DNA of 64,000 nucleotides, taken from contig UQZX01000007.1 of assembly GCA_900545525.1 (NCBI GenBank), positions 1 through 64,000 of the forward strand. The letters are read 5' to 3'. The notes under the pieces were generated by a model. The model did no database searches and was not told the origin of the DNA. It worked only from the letters and a program-made list of their open reading frames with translations. The stretch comes from an uncultured Prevotella sp. (GTDB lineage: Bacteria; Bacteroidota; Bacteroidia; Bacteroidales; Bacteroidaceae). Of the stretch, positions 29,711 to 39,212 are shown piece after piece (position 1 is the stretch's first letter; each line of letters begins with the position of its first letter). A program made the translations under genes and the position numbers.

Positions 29711-30748
29711 CTATGCTTTCTCCGCACTTTTCTTATCGACTTTCTGCTCCAGCGTGGTGGCAAGCATGCCGGCTGCCTTGTGCAGAAGCCATGCGGGCGG
29801 AAGGGATAAAGCAATCATCGTTGCAGCAGTGAGGCAATATCCGAGATTCCACTCCCTCACGTATTTCAGCACGAACTGGGCATGTATGAGGTATATTTCG
29901 AGACTTATGCCGCCGACAAATGCCATTGCGCGGTTAAACCACGACGGCGTATGGCGCAACAGGCGGACAAGGAGCAGCATAGCCGTGACGGCAAGGGGTA
30001 TGTAGACCATGCGCTCGAGGAAAAGCGGGAAGCGACCGCGCCACGACTCTTCAAACTCAACGCACATGGCAAGGCTCATTATGAAGAGCAGCAATATGAG
30101 CCACAGCGAGGAGCCTTCTGCCTTATGCCCCGTGCGGACAAGTTCTCCGCAGTTTATGCCGAGAAGGAATATTGGTATGCGGCTGAAGAATATCTCCACA
30201 TGACCTACAGCCCCGTGAACGGGCGGATAGTAGCACACCATGACGGCAAGGACCATGAACGCCACGGGCAGCCACCGCCACGATGGTGCCCGGCGAACAG
30301 CTTCCATATATGCCGGGGCGAACGTGTACATCATCATTATGGACGGGATGAACCAGAACGTAAGATCATCGATGCGCCAGAAACTCCAGTTCACGGCAAT
30401 GTTTGCCGCAAGGTGAAACAGGTTCGGGCTGTATCCGCCGCCGTCGGTATTAATATAATTAGGTATGTAGAAGAGGCATGCCATAATGAGCCATGCCGGA
30501 TATATGCGGATGTAACGCTTGCGGAAGAAGCGCGGCAGAGAGCGGTTGCCCGTCCACGAGAACCACAGTCCTATGCCGCTGAGAAAGAGGAACATGTCAA
30601 CACCTACGTTGCCGCAGCGCACCAGTCCGTACATAGGGTTGCTCTTGGGCAGCCATACGTGGAAAAGCATTACGAATATCATCGCCAGTCCCATAAGCTC
30701 GCTGCGGTAGCGGCTGAGGTCCGAGAAGTCTGTCTGTCTTATTTTCAT
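29711..30748 (-). CDS. AT3-family membrane acyltransferase
   Basis: 345 aa with about ten hydrophobic segments. RSELMGLAMIFVMLFHVWLP holds the conserved early His of acyltransferase-3 proteins. GVDMFLFLSGIGLWFSW is the next hallmark, and RYIRIYPAWL follows. These enzymes acetylate or otherwise acylate surface sugars. It is followed by ubiA after 44 bp and preceded by a second AT3 gene, with a 9-bp-period array in the 70-bp gap. Confidence 0.88.
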   Translation of the reverse strand: MKIRQTDFSDLSRYRSELMGLAMIFVMLFHVWLPKSNPMYGLVRCGNVGVDMFLFLSGIGLWFSWTGNRSLPRFFRKRYIRIYPAWLIMACLFYIPNYINTDGGGYSPNLFHLAANIAVNWSFWRIDDLTFWFIPSIMMMYTFAPAYMEAVRRAPSWRWLPVAFMVLAVMVCYYPPVHGAVGHVEIFFSRIPIFLLGINCGELVRTGHKAEGSSLWLILLLFIMSLAMCVEFEESWRGRFPLFLERMVYIPLAVTAMLLLVRLLRHTPSWFNRAMAFVGGISLEIYLIHAQFVLKYVREWNLGYCLTAATMIALSLPPAWLLHKAAGMLATTLEQKVDKKSAEKA

Positions 30749-30770
30749 TTGTCGTTTTATTTCTTGTAAA

Positions 30771-30824
30771 GTCCTTAAGGTCCTTAATGACCTTAAAGAC
30801 CTTAAGTCCCCTATCCCCTTAGCC
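30771..30824. repeat. 9-bp-period array between two acyltransferase genes
   Basis: Successive nonamers GTCCTTAAG, GTCCTTAAT, GACCTTAAA and GACCTTAAG (30771-30806) are followed by weaker units TCCCCTATC and CCCTTAGCC that run into the stop codon of the upstream gene. Units vary but the 9-nt phase is kept. Confidence 0.7.
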
Positions 30825-31883
30825 CTTCAGCTTAGGCACCGGTATGAAGCGCAGCAGGCGGGCGAAGAGCCATGCACAAGCCACGGAGAGCACCACATAG
30901 AGGATGATGCCGGTGTAAACCTGACCGCGGTATGACATCTTTATTATTATCTCACGCAGGATGGGATGAACAACGAAGAGTGCCGAGGATATGCCGCCAA
31001 CCCATATACAGGGTTTGAGCAACGGAGCCGGAAGCAGCTTCACCGTAGCAACGGCACCCGTAACGACAAACAGCGGCACCCACAACCATGTTTGGAAGAA
31101 GAAGCTGCCGGCAAAAACGGCGACAGCCGAAACTGCTGCCACGGCGGCATTTCCCCACGACGGAAGCCCTCTGCCGTGACGTGCATAGACAATGCCCATG
31201 CCGAAGGGCAGCATTCCGCCGATGAAGTTATAGCGTATGCGGTTGAGCATCTCGCCGCCGTGGTCGACATCGGGAGTGAACACTGCCTGCACAGCCCAGC
31301 ACACAATGATGAGCGCAATGACGCAGAACGTGCTACGGCGGTAGAACAGCAGGCGATAGACAGCATACAACTGTAACATCAAACCGAAGAACCAGTATGG
31401 TCCGGGCTTGATGATATGGTCAGGATCGGGAAGCAGGTTGATATACATGAGCATCTGTGCCACAACCCGCCCGAAGGTATATCCGTGATAGCCGTGGGGA
31501 TGAAGCCAGCTCACGACGGCAAAGCCTATGTAGCCGAGGAACATCAGACGTAGCAGTTTCAGATAGTGCACGCCTATGAATGGGAGCGCACGGACGGGTG
31601 CTGCGGTGCCCTGCTCATACTTGCGTACCAGTCCGAAGCCGCTTATGAACAGAAATATAGGCACTCCGTAGTGTCCGAAAAACGATAGGATGTGTACGAA
31701 TAGGTTATTGTCGAGGGTGATGAGCCTGTCCCATAGCATCGCCGGCTTTGCGGCAGTGAAGGTATATTCGTTCTCCTTCACGGCAAAGCCGAGGAAGTGG
31801 CAGTAGTTATGCAGTATGATGCCGAGTATGGCGATGCCCCTCAGCGCCTTGGAGCCGTCAAGGCTCAGCAGTTCCTTTTTCAT
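30819..31883 (-). CDS. AT3-family membrane acyltransferase
   Basis: 354 aa, about ten hydrophobic segments. SLDGSKALRGIAILGIILHNYCHF has the conserved His. HYGVPIFLFISGFGLVRKYE is the second AT3 hallmark. It differs clearly from the neighbouring AT3 protein, so this is not a recent duplication. Its ATGA start overlaps the stop of the EptA-like gene, so the two are translationally coupled. It likely decorates the same glycan or lipid A. Confidence 0.88.
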   Translation of the reverse strand: MKKELLSLDGSKALRGIAILGIILHNYCHFLGFAVKENEYTFTAAKPAMLWDRLITLDNNLFVHILSFFGHYGVPIFLFISGFGLVRKYEQGTAAPVRALPFIGVHYLKLLRLMFLGYIGFAVVSWLHPHGYHGYTFGRVVAQMLMYINLLPDPDHIIKPGPYWFFGLMLQLYAVYRLLFYRRSTFCVIALIIVCWAVQAVFTPDVDHGGEMLNRIRYNFIGGMLPFGMGIVYARHGRGLPSWGNAAVAAVSAVAVFAGSFFFQTWLWVPLFVVTGAVATVKLLPAPLLKPCIWVGGISSALFVVHPILREIIIKMSYRGQVYTGIILYVVLSVACAWLFARLLRFIPVPKLKG

Positions 31884-33745
31884 CTCTTCTTATTGTTTGG
31901 GTTTGTTGCAGATGCGTCTCCCCTCACATCCAGCTTGTCATAGTCAACCTGGTTCTTCAGTATTCTCGGACGGTTTTCGTTGTAGTCCGTACTGAGTATG
32001 TTAAGGTCGTCGCGGTATTCGGGGCAGTGTATGCCACCGAGCCACAGCAGCATGTGAGCCAGGGCGTCGGTCATATAGCGCTTGTCGCGTGCCGCCTTTA
32101 TGCGTGCAAAGACATCGGGGTGTGCCTTGCGGTATTTCTTCGAGCACCATACCCAGAAAGGAATGTCGAATTCCTCGCGTGCCAAACGCGCAGTGATTTC
32201 GGTGGAGTGCATGCGCCCGTAGAAGTGTATGTCGTCTCCGTAACACTCTTCGCCGTGGTCGGGAACGTATATCACTATGGCGTCTTCTGCCTCGAACTTC
32301 CTTATCACGGCATCCACAACGGAGTCATTGTAAAGCACGGCGTTGTCGTAGCTTGCCAGTATGTGGCGCTCGCGGGGGTTCAGCCTGGGACGGTCGTAGT
32401 CGTTCACGCCCCATTTGGTGCGGTCTTTGGGATATCGCGTCTGATAGTCGACGTGCTGTCCCTTGAGGTGGAATATTATAAGGTTATGGTCCTTGCCCTC
32501 GGGGCGAAGGTGATCGTAGTCGTTGAGCAGTCCGCCGTCATAGCGGAAGAGCTGCGTGTTTCGCGTGTCGAACTGTGCGCTGCTGAGCTTCGGATTGTTG
32601 AGGAAGAAGCCTCCGCTGAAGTCGTAGACTGCCTCCTTTGCCTGCGGAAGAAACTGGTTGGTGACGAATGTGACGTGGTATCCCGCCTTACGGAACAGTT
32701 CTGGAAAAAGGGGATAGTCGCACCATTCACCCTTGTCGCCAACGGTGTAGAGCGAGAAAAGGTGCTTGAAGACAAAGCTCGTGAGGTTCCATGGCGTCAC
32801 CACATCGCTGAAGGGCACAAGGTCGCCGCGGCGTGCCCTTGCCTTTTGCCGCGGTGTCGTAGGCTTGTCGTATCCGTAGAGCTGGGCATGGTGGCGGTTG
32901 TAGCTCTCACCTATTATCAGTACGATGTTGTCACTGCGGAATGAGCAACTGTCCACGCGCACCGTATCTATAGCCCCGATGAGCTTGTCAACCTGCTGCG
33001 CCGTCAGGCTGTTGGCGTATACGCTGAAGACGAGCCTGTAAAGCGGCAGGTAAAGAACTGCCTTGTCCTTGCGCGTAAGCTCATGTTCGACGCTGCCTAT
33101 ATTCTTGCACGACATCAGCCGCACAACGGCTCTCTTGTTCTCAACGCATTCGGATGCCGTGTATATTAACAGTGCCAGTGTTACGGCACCCATCCATGGC
33201 ACGGCGGCACGTGCCATCTTCAATGCTGCAATCATCCACGGATGGCGGCGCACGAGCCTGCGGCGGCGGTAATAAATGCGCGACACCACATAGGTGCAGG
33301 CGATATGCACCATTCCGGTAAGCACTACCCATCCCACCTTGCTGAAGACAACGTCAAATCCGACGTATGAGGAAAGGAACTCTGTTGCCTCATCGGTGTT
33401 TGTCTCACCCACAAGAAGGAGCATGGTAGGCGTTATGGTTGAACCGAACTCAACATAACAATAGACATCTATGAGGGCGATGCCGTATGCAATGAAATAG
33501 AACAGGCGTCTCACCCACTGTCTGACGATGCCGGGCAATACGATGAGGAAAAGGCACAATATATATAGGTCGAGGAAAAGCTCGTCCCATGCAAGACTAT
33601 AGGCGTGGTAGCCTTTTTTGTCGGGCACCACGGCGTATGTACACACCAGACCGAGGATGTACATGAAGATAAAAAAGGCGGCATTACATCTTATAGGGGC
33701 AAAGAACGCACTGAGCACCCGTCCCGCATGACGAAATATCTTCAT
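31880..33745 (-). CDS. EptA-like phosphoethanolamine transferase (sulfatase fold)
   Basis: 621 aa from the ATG at 33745. The open frame continues 34 codons upstream but would overlap the promoter and add a non-membrane stretch. Four to five membrane helices (about 1-220) are followed by a periplasmic alkaline-phosphatase-type domain. VLIIGESYNRHHAQLYGYDKPTTP provides the metal-site Glu, WNLTSF the likely nucleophile Thr, and VPDHGEECYGD the second metal site. The family moves phosphoethanolamine onto lipid A or glycans. Attack on lipid A and polymyxin resistance is one possibility. Confidence 0.85.
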   Translation of the reverse strand: MKIFRHAGRVLSAFFAPIRCNAAFFIFMYILGLVCTYAVVPDKKGYHAYSLAWDELFLDLYILCLFLIVLPGIVRQWVRRLFYFIAYGIALIDVYCYVEFGSTITPTMLLLVGETNTDEATEFLSSYVGFDVVFSKVGWVVLTGMVHIACTYVVSRIYYRRRRLVRRHPWMIAALKMARAAVPWMGAVTLALLIYTASECVENKRAVVRLMSCKNIGSVEHELTRKDKAVLYLPLYRLVFSVYANSLTAQQVDKLIGAIDTVRVDSCSFRSDNIVLIIGESYNRHHAQLYGYDKPTTPRQKARARRGDLVPFSDVVTPWNLTSFVFKHLFSLYTVGDKGEWCDYPLFPELFRKAGYHVTFVTNQFLPQAKEAVYDFSGGFFLNNPKLSSAQFDTRNTQLFRYDGGLLNDYDHLRPEGKDHNLIIFHLKGQHVDYQTRYPKDRTKWGVNDYDRPRLNPRERHILASYDNAVLYNDSVVDAVIRKFEAEDAIVIYVPDHGEECYGDDIHFYGRMHSTEITARLAREEFDIPFWVWCSKKYRKAHPDVFARIKAARDKRYMTDALAHMLLWLGGIHCPEYRDDLNILSTDYNENRPRILKNQVDYDKLDVRGDASATNPNNKKR

Positions 33746-33763
33746 AAAAATTGCAATTTGCTG

Positions 33764-33771
33764 CAAATGTA
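33764..33771 (-). promoter_or_regulatory. -7 box before the EptA-like gene
   Basis: TACATTTG on the minus strand, predicted to start transcription about 12 nt before the ATG at 33745. No TTTG lies at the expected -33 distance, so regulation by an activator or read-through from PAP2 is possible. Confidence 0.4.
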
Positions 33772-33881
33772 CATCTTTTTCCTTTAACAGCGATGTTTTG
33801 GCGGTTGTTTTATTCGTATCATGGGATAATTGCACGCCGGGTGGCATCCGCCGCGCGGGACATTCCCAGGCACGACATCCC

Positions 33882-34841
33882 TCACCTCACTTTGTAACAA
33901 TTCATGAGCACGGCATACAGCAGCGCACCGCTCAGCAACCCGGCAATGGAGTCTATGGCATAATGCGCCTGTATGTATACCGTCGCGAAGCACATCAGGA
34001 CATAGAACGGCAACAGGATGAAAAACAGGCGGCGGTTGCGCGTGTGCCAGGCAAGGAGAACGAGCACGGTTGTTATGCCCACATGGCTGCTGGGAAATGC
34101 CGCCGTGGGGCGTTCGCCTGCCTCCTTTGCACTCTCGACAAGTCCGTAGAAAAAGCCGTCGGGATTTCCCGGACTGGGAAGGCATCCTGTATGGGTGTTG
34201 AAATAGTCACCCACGGAGGGGAATATGCCTGCGGCAATATTGTCCACGCCCACAGCTTTATAATAGAACGTCGGACCGGTGACGGGAACGAGAACGAATA
34301 TCACATAATATATGAAAAACGACGTGAGGACTACAAACGCCGCACACTCAAACTCGCGGGGACGGCGGAAGAAATAGAACAGCGTGACGAGAACTATCAT
34401 AGGATAGTAAGAGGCATAGCCCATGTCCATCATCTCACTGAAAAAATGCCACGGCACGCAACGTGAGAACAGCAGTGCGGGCTGGCAGCCGAACACCCAC
34501 TGCTCAAGCGATGCGAAGACATGGTCGAGGTTGGGGAACATGCGGTTTATCTCGTAAGTGTCGGGATACCACCAGCCGAGCAGGGCAAGCTGTACGACAA
34601 TGCGCACAAAGCGTGTAAACCGGCACGGAAGCATACTGTACACGCCCCACAGCGCAACTGTGATAGCTGCCACGCGCACGCGTCCCCATATCATGTCGTC
34701 GGGGTTGACAGCCTTGGTATATGTGAGGATTATCAGCAGCAGGGTGAAAACGAGATATGCCATCATCACCCACTCGAATGCGAAAAGCCCGCGGCGGGGC
34801 TTCTTCTCTATGGAAAAAAGGTTTATCAGAAATTTTATCAT
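33882..34841 (-). CDS. PAP2-superfamily membrane phosphatase
   Basis: 319 aa from the ATG at 34841. An in-frame extension to 34934 would translate the 9-bp array and is not credible. Six or more membrane segments are present. The PAP2 motifs are ERPTAAFPSSHVG and AHYAIDSIAG. The long N-terminal region and KAVGVDNIAAG spacing resemble inositolphosphotransferase-like (Aur1/Ipt1) PAP2 proteins more than undecaprenyl-pyrophosphate phosphatases. It may recycle a lipid carrier or transfer a phospho-headgroup in the glycan cluster. Confidence 0.85.
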   Translation of the reverse strand: MIKFLINLFSIEKKPRRGLFAFEWVMMAYLVFTLLLIILTYTKAVNPDDMIWGRVRVAAITVALWGVYSMLPCRFTRFVRIVVQLALLGWWYPDTYEINRMFPNLDHVFASLEQWVFGCQPALLFSRCVPWHFFSEMMDMGYASYYPMIVLVTLFYFFRRPREFECAAFVVLTSFFIYYVIFVLVPVTGPTFYYKAVGVDNIAAGIFPSVGDYFNTHTGCLPSPGNPDGFFYGLVESAKEAGERPTAAFPSSHVGITTVLVLLAWHTRNRRLFFILLPFYVLMCFATVYIQAHYAIDSIAGLLSGALLYAVLMNCYKVR

Positions 34842-34872
34842 AGTGTTTGTTTTTATCTTATAATAGGTTTGG

Positions 34873-34928
34873 CAGCTATAGGCTCTATAGAAACTATAGT
34901 TGCTATAGAAGCTATCGCCCCTATAGCC
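34873..34928. repeat. 9-bp-period array with CTATAG core
   Basis: CTATAG (once CTATCG) starts at 34876, 34885, 34894, 34903, 34912 and 34921, exactly 9 nt apart. It overlaps the stop codon of the epimerase gene. On the minus strand all units carry a TAG in the epimerase frame, giving a series of in-frame stops. Confidence 0.85.
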
Positions 34929-35937
34929 ACCCATGCTCTTTATACCATTTTACGGTCAGGGGTACGCCGCGCCCGAGGTCATACTGCGGCTCATAGCCCA
35001 AATCGCTCACGGTTGACGAGATGTCACAGCGCCAGTTGCGCTGCTTCATTATATGAAACTTGTCGTTGTTCAGCGCAGAAGGCATGCCCGTGAGCCGCCC
35101 TACATGCTCGCCCACGAACGTCACAGCGCGCAGGAACCATAGCGGTGCCTTTATACGCAGGAGCAGCCCCACGCCAAGCTCGCGTCGCAACAGGTCGCTG
35201 AACGTGCGCGATGAATAGACGTTGCCGTCGCTGAGGAAGTATCGTCCGCCGTTCTGTCCCCTCTCAAGAGCAAGGAACACCGCCTGCACCACATCAAGGA
35301 CATATACAAAGGTAAGGTCCTGACGCCTGTAACCAACGGCAAAGTCAACATGGTTCCTTATGCTCTTTGCCATCATGAAATAGTCGCGCTCGCGCGGACC
35401 GTATACTCCCGTGGGGCACAATATGACATAGGGAAACGCCGCACCATCATTCCCGCTTCCCAAAATCTCGTCGAGACAGCGTTCGCTCTCCATTTTGCTG
35501 CGTCCATAGGCAGTATCGGGACGCTGCGGGTCAGACGGCTTTATCTCGCAAAGCGGGTCATCCTCGTGTACTGGTCCGTAGCTGCTCAGGCTGCTTATAT
35601 ACACAAAGCGCCTGACGCCGCCGAGACGGAGCAGGGCGTTGACAAGATTTACGGTGCCAAGGGTGTTCACACGGTGAAAGTCGGCGCTGTCCACGCATTT
35701 GGTAACGCCGGCGGCATGAACCACATAATCGAAAGACCGCCCGGCAAGACTGTGTTCAAGCTCAGTCTGACTACCGAGATTAAGTTCTATGAAGTTTATG
35801 CGTGGATCGGAAAGATACTCGCGCGAGCTCGACCTGCGCACTGCCGCCCATACCTCCATGCCGCGGCGCAGTGCCTCTTCGACGATAAACCCGCCGATAA
35901 AGCCCGTGGCTCCGGTTATCAATATCTTGTTGCTCAT
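34921..35937 (-). CDS. NAD-dependent epimerase/dehydratase (extended SDR)
   Basis: 338 aa. The Rossmann motif ITGATGFIGGF at the N-terminus and the YGRSK catalytic motif (after SSYGPVHEDDPLCE) define an extended short-chain dehydrogenase. PTGVYGPRERDYF is typical of nucleotide-sugar epimerases and dehydratases. It is the first gene of the minus-strand glycan series. It could supply a nucleotide sugar or a polyprenyl-linked sugar epimer, though it is not of the short DprE2 type. The substrate is unknown. Confidence 0.9.
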   Translation of the reverse strand: MSNKILITGATGFIGGFIVEEALRRGMEVWAAVRRSSSREYLSDPRINFIELNLGSQTELEHSLAGRSFDYVVHAAGVTKCVDSADFHRVNTLGTVNLVNALLRLGGVRRFVYISSLSSYGPVHEDDPLCEIKPSDPQRPDTAYGRSKMESERCLDEILGSGNDGAAFPYVILCPTGVYGPRERDYFMMAKSIRNHVDFAVGYRRQDLTFVYVLDVVQAVFLALERGQNGGRYFLSDGNVYSSRTFSDLLRRELGVGLLLRIKAPLWFLRAVTFVGEHVGRLTGMPSALNNDKFHIMKQRNWRCDISSTVSDLGYEPQYDLGRGVPLTVKWYKEHGWL

Positions 35938-35994
35938 CTCTATTTTTACACCTTATTATAATACGCGCGCCCGCAAAGCACGGGAAAACACGTG

Positions 35995-36002
35995 CAAAGA
36001 TA
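35995..36002 (-). promoter_or_regulatory. -7 box for the glycan series
   Basis: TATCTTTG on the minus strand in the gap between the epimerase and rnr. The predicted leader is about 50 nt. No matching -33 box was found at 19-21 nt. Confidence 0.4.
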
Positions 36003-36065
36003 AGAAGAAAAGTCCGAATTAACCGTTTTTTTCATAACAACAGCGCGTTTGTACGATTTATTTCG

Positions 36066-36073
36066 TATCTTCG
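36066..36073 (+). promoter_or_regulatory. -7 box for rnr
   Basis: TATCTTCG on the plus strand, a common variant of TAnnTTTG, about 33 nt before the rnr ATG. A TTTG at 36048-36051 is only 14 nt away, so the -33 box is uncertain. Confidence 0.4.
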
Positions 36074-36105
36074 CACATCTGCTTAAATCATTAAAAGTTA
36101 GTATT

Positions 36106-38307
36106 ATGGCAAAAAACAAAGGCAGCCATACACGTGTAGGCAAAAAACAAATGTCGGAAATGTTGCAGCAGTTTTTCATGCACCATGCCGAAGAAACATA
36201 CAGTTTAAAACAAATATTCAAGGCTCTCAGGCTGGACACTCATCCGGCTAAGATGCTCGCCGTGGACACAATGGAGGACATGGCGTGGGACGACTATCTT
36301 AGCAAAGTGAGCGAAAACTCGTTCCGCCTCAACACAAAGGGACAGGTGCTAACAGGGCGTTTTCTGCGGAAACCCAACGGAAAGAACAGTGTTATACCCG
36401 ACGAGAACGGCAAGCCGGTGTTCGTGGCGGAGCGCAACTCTATGTTCGCGCTCAACGGAGACCGTGTGCAGGTGGCTATGATGGCAAGACGGAGGAACCA
36501 CATCAAGGAGGCAATGGTTACGAAGATTATCGAACGTGCACACGACTCGTTTGTGGGCAAGCTGCTCGTTGAGAAAGACTTCGCACTGCTTGTCCCGGAC
36601 AGCCGCACCTTCATGCAGGACATCATCATACCAAGGAAAAAGCTGAAAGGCGGAAAGACAGGCGAGAAAGCTGTGGTGAAAATCATACAGTGGCCCTCGG
36701 CAGATAACAAGAGCATCATCGGAGAGGTGGTCGACGTGCTCGGGAAGATGGGCGAGAACGACGTAGAGATGCACGCCATACTGGCTCAATACGGACTGCC
36801 GTACAAATATCCCAAGCATGTGGAAGAGGCGGCAAACAGGATAAGCGGCGAGATAACGGAGAATGACTACAAGGAACGTGAGGACTTCCGCAGCGTGACT
36901 ACATTCACTATAGATCCCAAGGACGCCAAGGACTTTGACGACGCGCTGTCGATAAAACCGCTCGGCAAGGGACTGTGGGAGGTCGGAGTACACATCGCCG
37001 ACGTGTCGCACTACGTCACCGAAGGCTCCGTTATCGACAAGGAAGCGGTGAAGCGCGCCACAAGCGTGTATCTCGTAGACCGCACGATACCCATGCTGCC
37101 CGAGCGTCTGTGCAACTTCATATGTTCTCTGCGCCCCAACGAGGAAAAGCTGGCATACAGCGTTGTCTTCGACATGGACGAAGAAGCTAAGGTAAAACGC
37201 TGGCGGCTGGTGCACACCGTAATAAAGAGCGACCGTCGCTTCGCATACGAGGAGGTGCAGGAGATACTCGAGAAGAACGGCGTGCAGGAGGGAACGGGAG
37301 AGCCTGCACCGCCCGCCGGCAAAAACGGATACACGGGCGAATATGCCACAGAACTGGTAATACTCGACCTTCTGGCAAAGAAGCTGCGCAAGGCAAGGTT
37401 CAAAAACGGCGCGGTGAAGTTCGACCGTGAGGAGATGCGGTTTGAAACCGACGAGAAAGGGAAGCCCATACGCTGTTATTTCAAGAAGGCAAAAGACGCA
37501 AACAAGCTTATAGAAGAGTTCATGCTGCTTGCAAACAGGACCGTTGCGGAGAGCATCGGCAAGGTGAAGAAAGGCGAAAAGGCGAAGACACTGCCATACC
37601 GCATACACGACATGCCAGACCCGACGAAGCTGGAGATGCTGCGCGAGTTCATCGTAAGGTTCGGATACAAGCTGAAGACCGGAGGGACAAAGGGTGAAGT
37701 GTCGCGCAGTCTTAACCGCCTTATGGACGACTGCAGCGGAAGCAACGAGCAGAAACTGATAGAAAGCGTTGCCCTGCGTGCCATGATGAAGGCGAAATAC
37801 AGCGTACACAACATAGGGCATTACGGATTGGCGTTCGACTACTACACTCACTTCACCAGTCCCATACGCCGCTATCCCGACACTCTCGTCCACCGTCTGC
37901 TGACACGCTATCAGGCAGGAGGGCGCAGTGCAAACAAGGAACGCTACGAGGAGCTTTGCAAACATTCGAGCGACATGGAGCAGATAGCGCAGAACGCCGA
38001 GCGCGACTCCATAAAGTATAAAATGGTGGAGTTCATGGCAGACAAGATAGGGAACGAGTATGATGCACACATCAGCGGCATAACACCATACGGCATATAC
38101 TGCGAGATTGACGAGAACCATTGTGAGGGAATGGTGTCCATACACGACCTCAACGATGACTACTACGACTTTGACGAGCGCAACTACTGCCTTGTCGGGC
38201 GCCGCCGCAGACACCGCTACCAGCTGGGAGATGCCGTACGCATAAAGGTGGCTAAGGCGAATATGGAGAAAAAGCAGCTTGACTTTGTTCTTGCCGACGA
38301 ATTCTGA
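36106..38307 (+). CDS. rnr: Ribonuclease R
   Basis: 733 aa from the ATG at 36106. An upstream in-frame start at 36049 would cover the promoter. Cold-shock-like domains lie at about 70-240. The RNB catalytic domain contains DPKDAKDFDDALS from residue 270, with the four metal-binding aspartates, and HYGLAFDYYTHFTSPIRRYPD. A C-terminal S1 domain (about 640-725) has ITPYGIYCEI. It degrades structured RNA from the 3' end. A loop at about 395-415 (GVQEGTGEPAPPAGKNG) lies within the RNB domain. A strong palindromic element 30 bp downstream may serve as terminator. Confidence 0.96.
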   Translation: MAKNKGSHTRVGKKQMSEMLQQFFMHHAEETYSLKQIFKALRLDTHPAKMLAVDTMEDMAWDDYLSKVSENSFRLNTKGQVLTGRFLRKPNGKNSVIPDENGKPVFVAERNSMFALNGDRVQVAMMARRRNHIKEAMVTKIIERAHDSFVGKLLVEKDFALLVPDSRTFMQDIIIPRKKLKGGKTGEKAVVKIIQWPSADNKSIIGEVVDVLGKMGENDVEMHAILAQYGLPYKYPKHVEEAANRISGEITENDYKEREDFRSVTTFTIDPKDAKDFDDALSIKPLGKGLWEVGVHIADVSHYVTEGSVIDKEAVKRATSVYLVDRTIPMLPERLCNFICSLRPNEEKLAYSVVFDMDEEAKVKRWRLVHTVIKSDRRFAYEEVQEILEKNGVQEGTGEPAPPAGKNGYTGEYATELVILDLLAKKLRKARFKNGAVKFDREEMRFETDEKGKPIRCYFKKAKDANKLIEEFMLLANRTVAESIGKVKKGEKAKTLPYRIHDMPDPTKLEMLREFIVRFGYKLKTGGTKGEVSRSLNRLMDDCSGSNEQKLIESVALRAMMKAKYSVHNIGHYGLAFDYYTHFTSPIRRYPDTLVHRLLTRYQAGGRSANKERYEELCKHSSDMEQIAQNAERDSIKYKMVEFMADKIGNEYDAHISGITPYGIYCEIDENHCEGMVSIHDLNDDYYDFDERNYCLVGRRRRHRYQLGDAVRIKVAKANMEKKQLDFVLADEF

Positions 38308-38339
38308 TACTCCTTACGCCGACAACACAATATGATAAG

Positions 38340-38548
38340 GTAATCTCGATGAATATTACAAGAGGGTGTGTCAAATTTCTCATACAGCGCCAAGTAGGGA
38401 CATATTCTTGTATTTGTCCGTTTGTAACATCTTGATATTCAATGGATGTTTGGCGGACAAATACAAGAATATGTCCCTACAGGTTGAAAGAGTTGAGTTT
38501 TGACACACCCCTCTTGTTGTATAAAAGATAAATTCGTCAAGTTCACGT
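38340..38548. repeat. Framed palindromic element, inner type B, after rnr
   Basis: The frame is TCTCGATGAATATTACAA on the left and its inverted form, ending TTCGTCAAGTTCACGTT, on the right. Inside is AGAGGGTGTGTCAAA against TTTTGACACACCCCTCT, then a perfect 27-bp inverted repeat at 38394-38420 and 38454-38480. Transcribed, it would form a long double-layer hairpin between rnr and the next gene. It fills nearly all of the 242-bp gap. Confidence 0.8.
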
Positions 38549-38549
38549 T

Positions 38550-39200
38550 ATGATAAGATACACAAGGAAAGAAGAATTGTGGAACTCATGGTCGCATGCC
38601 GGAGGGATATTTCTCGGTGTGGCAACAGCCGTAGTCTTCGCCCTCATCTGCCACGGGGCAGACAACATGTGGGCATCGCTCGGCGTGGTACTTTATCTCG
38701 CCGGCATGCTCTGCTCTTACATCGCATCCACGGCATATCACGCCCTGCCAAGACGCAACCGGTGGAAAGAGACATTAAGGAAGTGGGACCACGCCGCAAT
38801 ATACTGGCACATAGCGGGCAGCTACTCCCCGCTGACGCTCATCGCGCTGCGCAATGAGGAGTATTGGGGCTGGGGACTGTTCATATTTATATGGGCATGT
38901 GCACTGGCTGGCACGGTAATAAGCTTTGCAAAACTTAAAGACCACAGCAATGTCGAAACTCTCTGCTTCGTAGGAATGGGGCTTACCGTGCTCGTGGCAT
39001 TCAAGCCGCTTATAGACAATGTCAGCGCGGCAGCAGTGGCATGGATTATCGCCGAAGGAGTATGTTATATTACCGGTGCCGCCTTTTACAGCCTTAATAA
39101 AAGGCGGTTCATGCACAGTGTTTTCCATTTCTTCGTGCTCGCGGGCTCCGTATGCCACATCATTGCCGTATGGGACGTGCTTATGGCTTATCTGCAATAA
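38550..39200 (+). CDS. Hemolysin III / PAQR-family membrane protein
   Basis: 216 aa with seven membrane segments. The N-terminus has NSWSHAGGIFLG, with the first conserved His. SYIASTAYHALPRRN is the second PAQR hallmark, and HSVFHFFVLAGSVCHIIAVW the last His pair. Family members are predicted zinc-dependent membrane hydrolases, and true hemolytic activity is seldom shown. The start lies just after the right frame of the palindromic element, and no consensus promoter is visible. The stop is 12 bp from the convergent YhcH-like gene. Confidence 0.9.
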   Translation: MIRYTRKEELWNSWSHAGGIFLGVATAVVFALICHGADNMWASLGVVLYLAGMLCSYIASTAYHALPRRNRWKETLRKWDHAAIYWHIAGSYSPLTLIALRNEEYWGWGLFIFIWACALAGTVISFAKLKDHSNVETLCFVGMGLTVLVAFKPLIDNVSAAAVAWIIAEGVCYITGAAFYSLNKRRFMHSVFHFFVLAGSVCHIIAVWDVLMAYLQ

Positions 39201-39212
39201 CACGCTGGACAA

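Noticed and set aside
36349..38214. 621-codon ORF antisense to rnr
   Set aside because: It shadows ribonuclease R, whose catalytic motifs are intact, and shows no recognisable domain.
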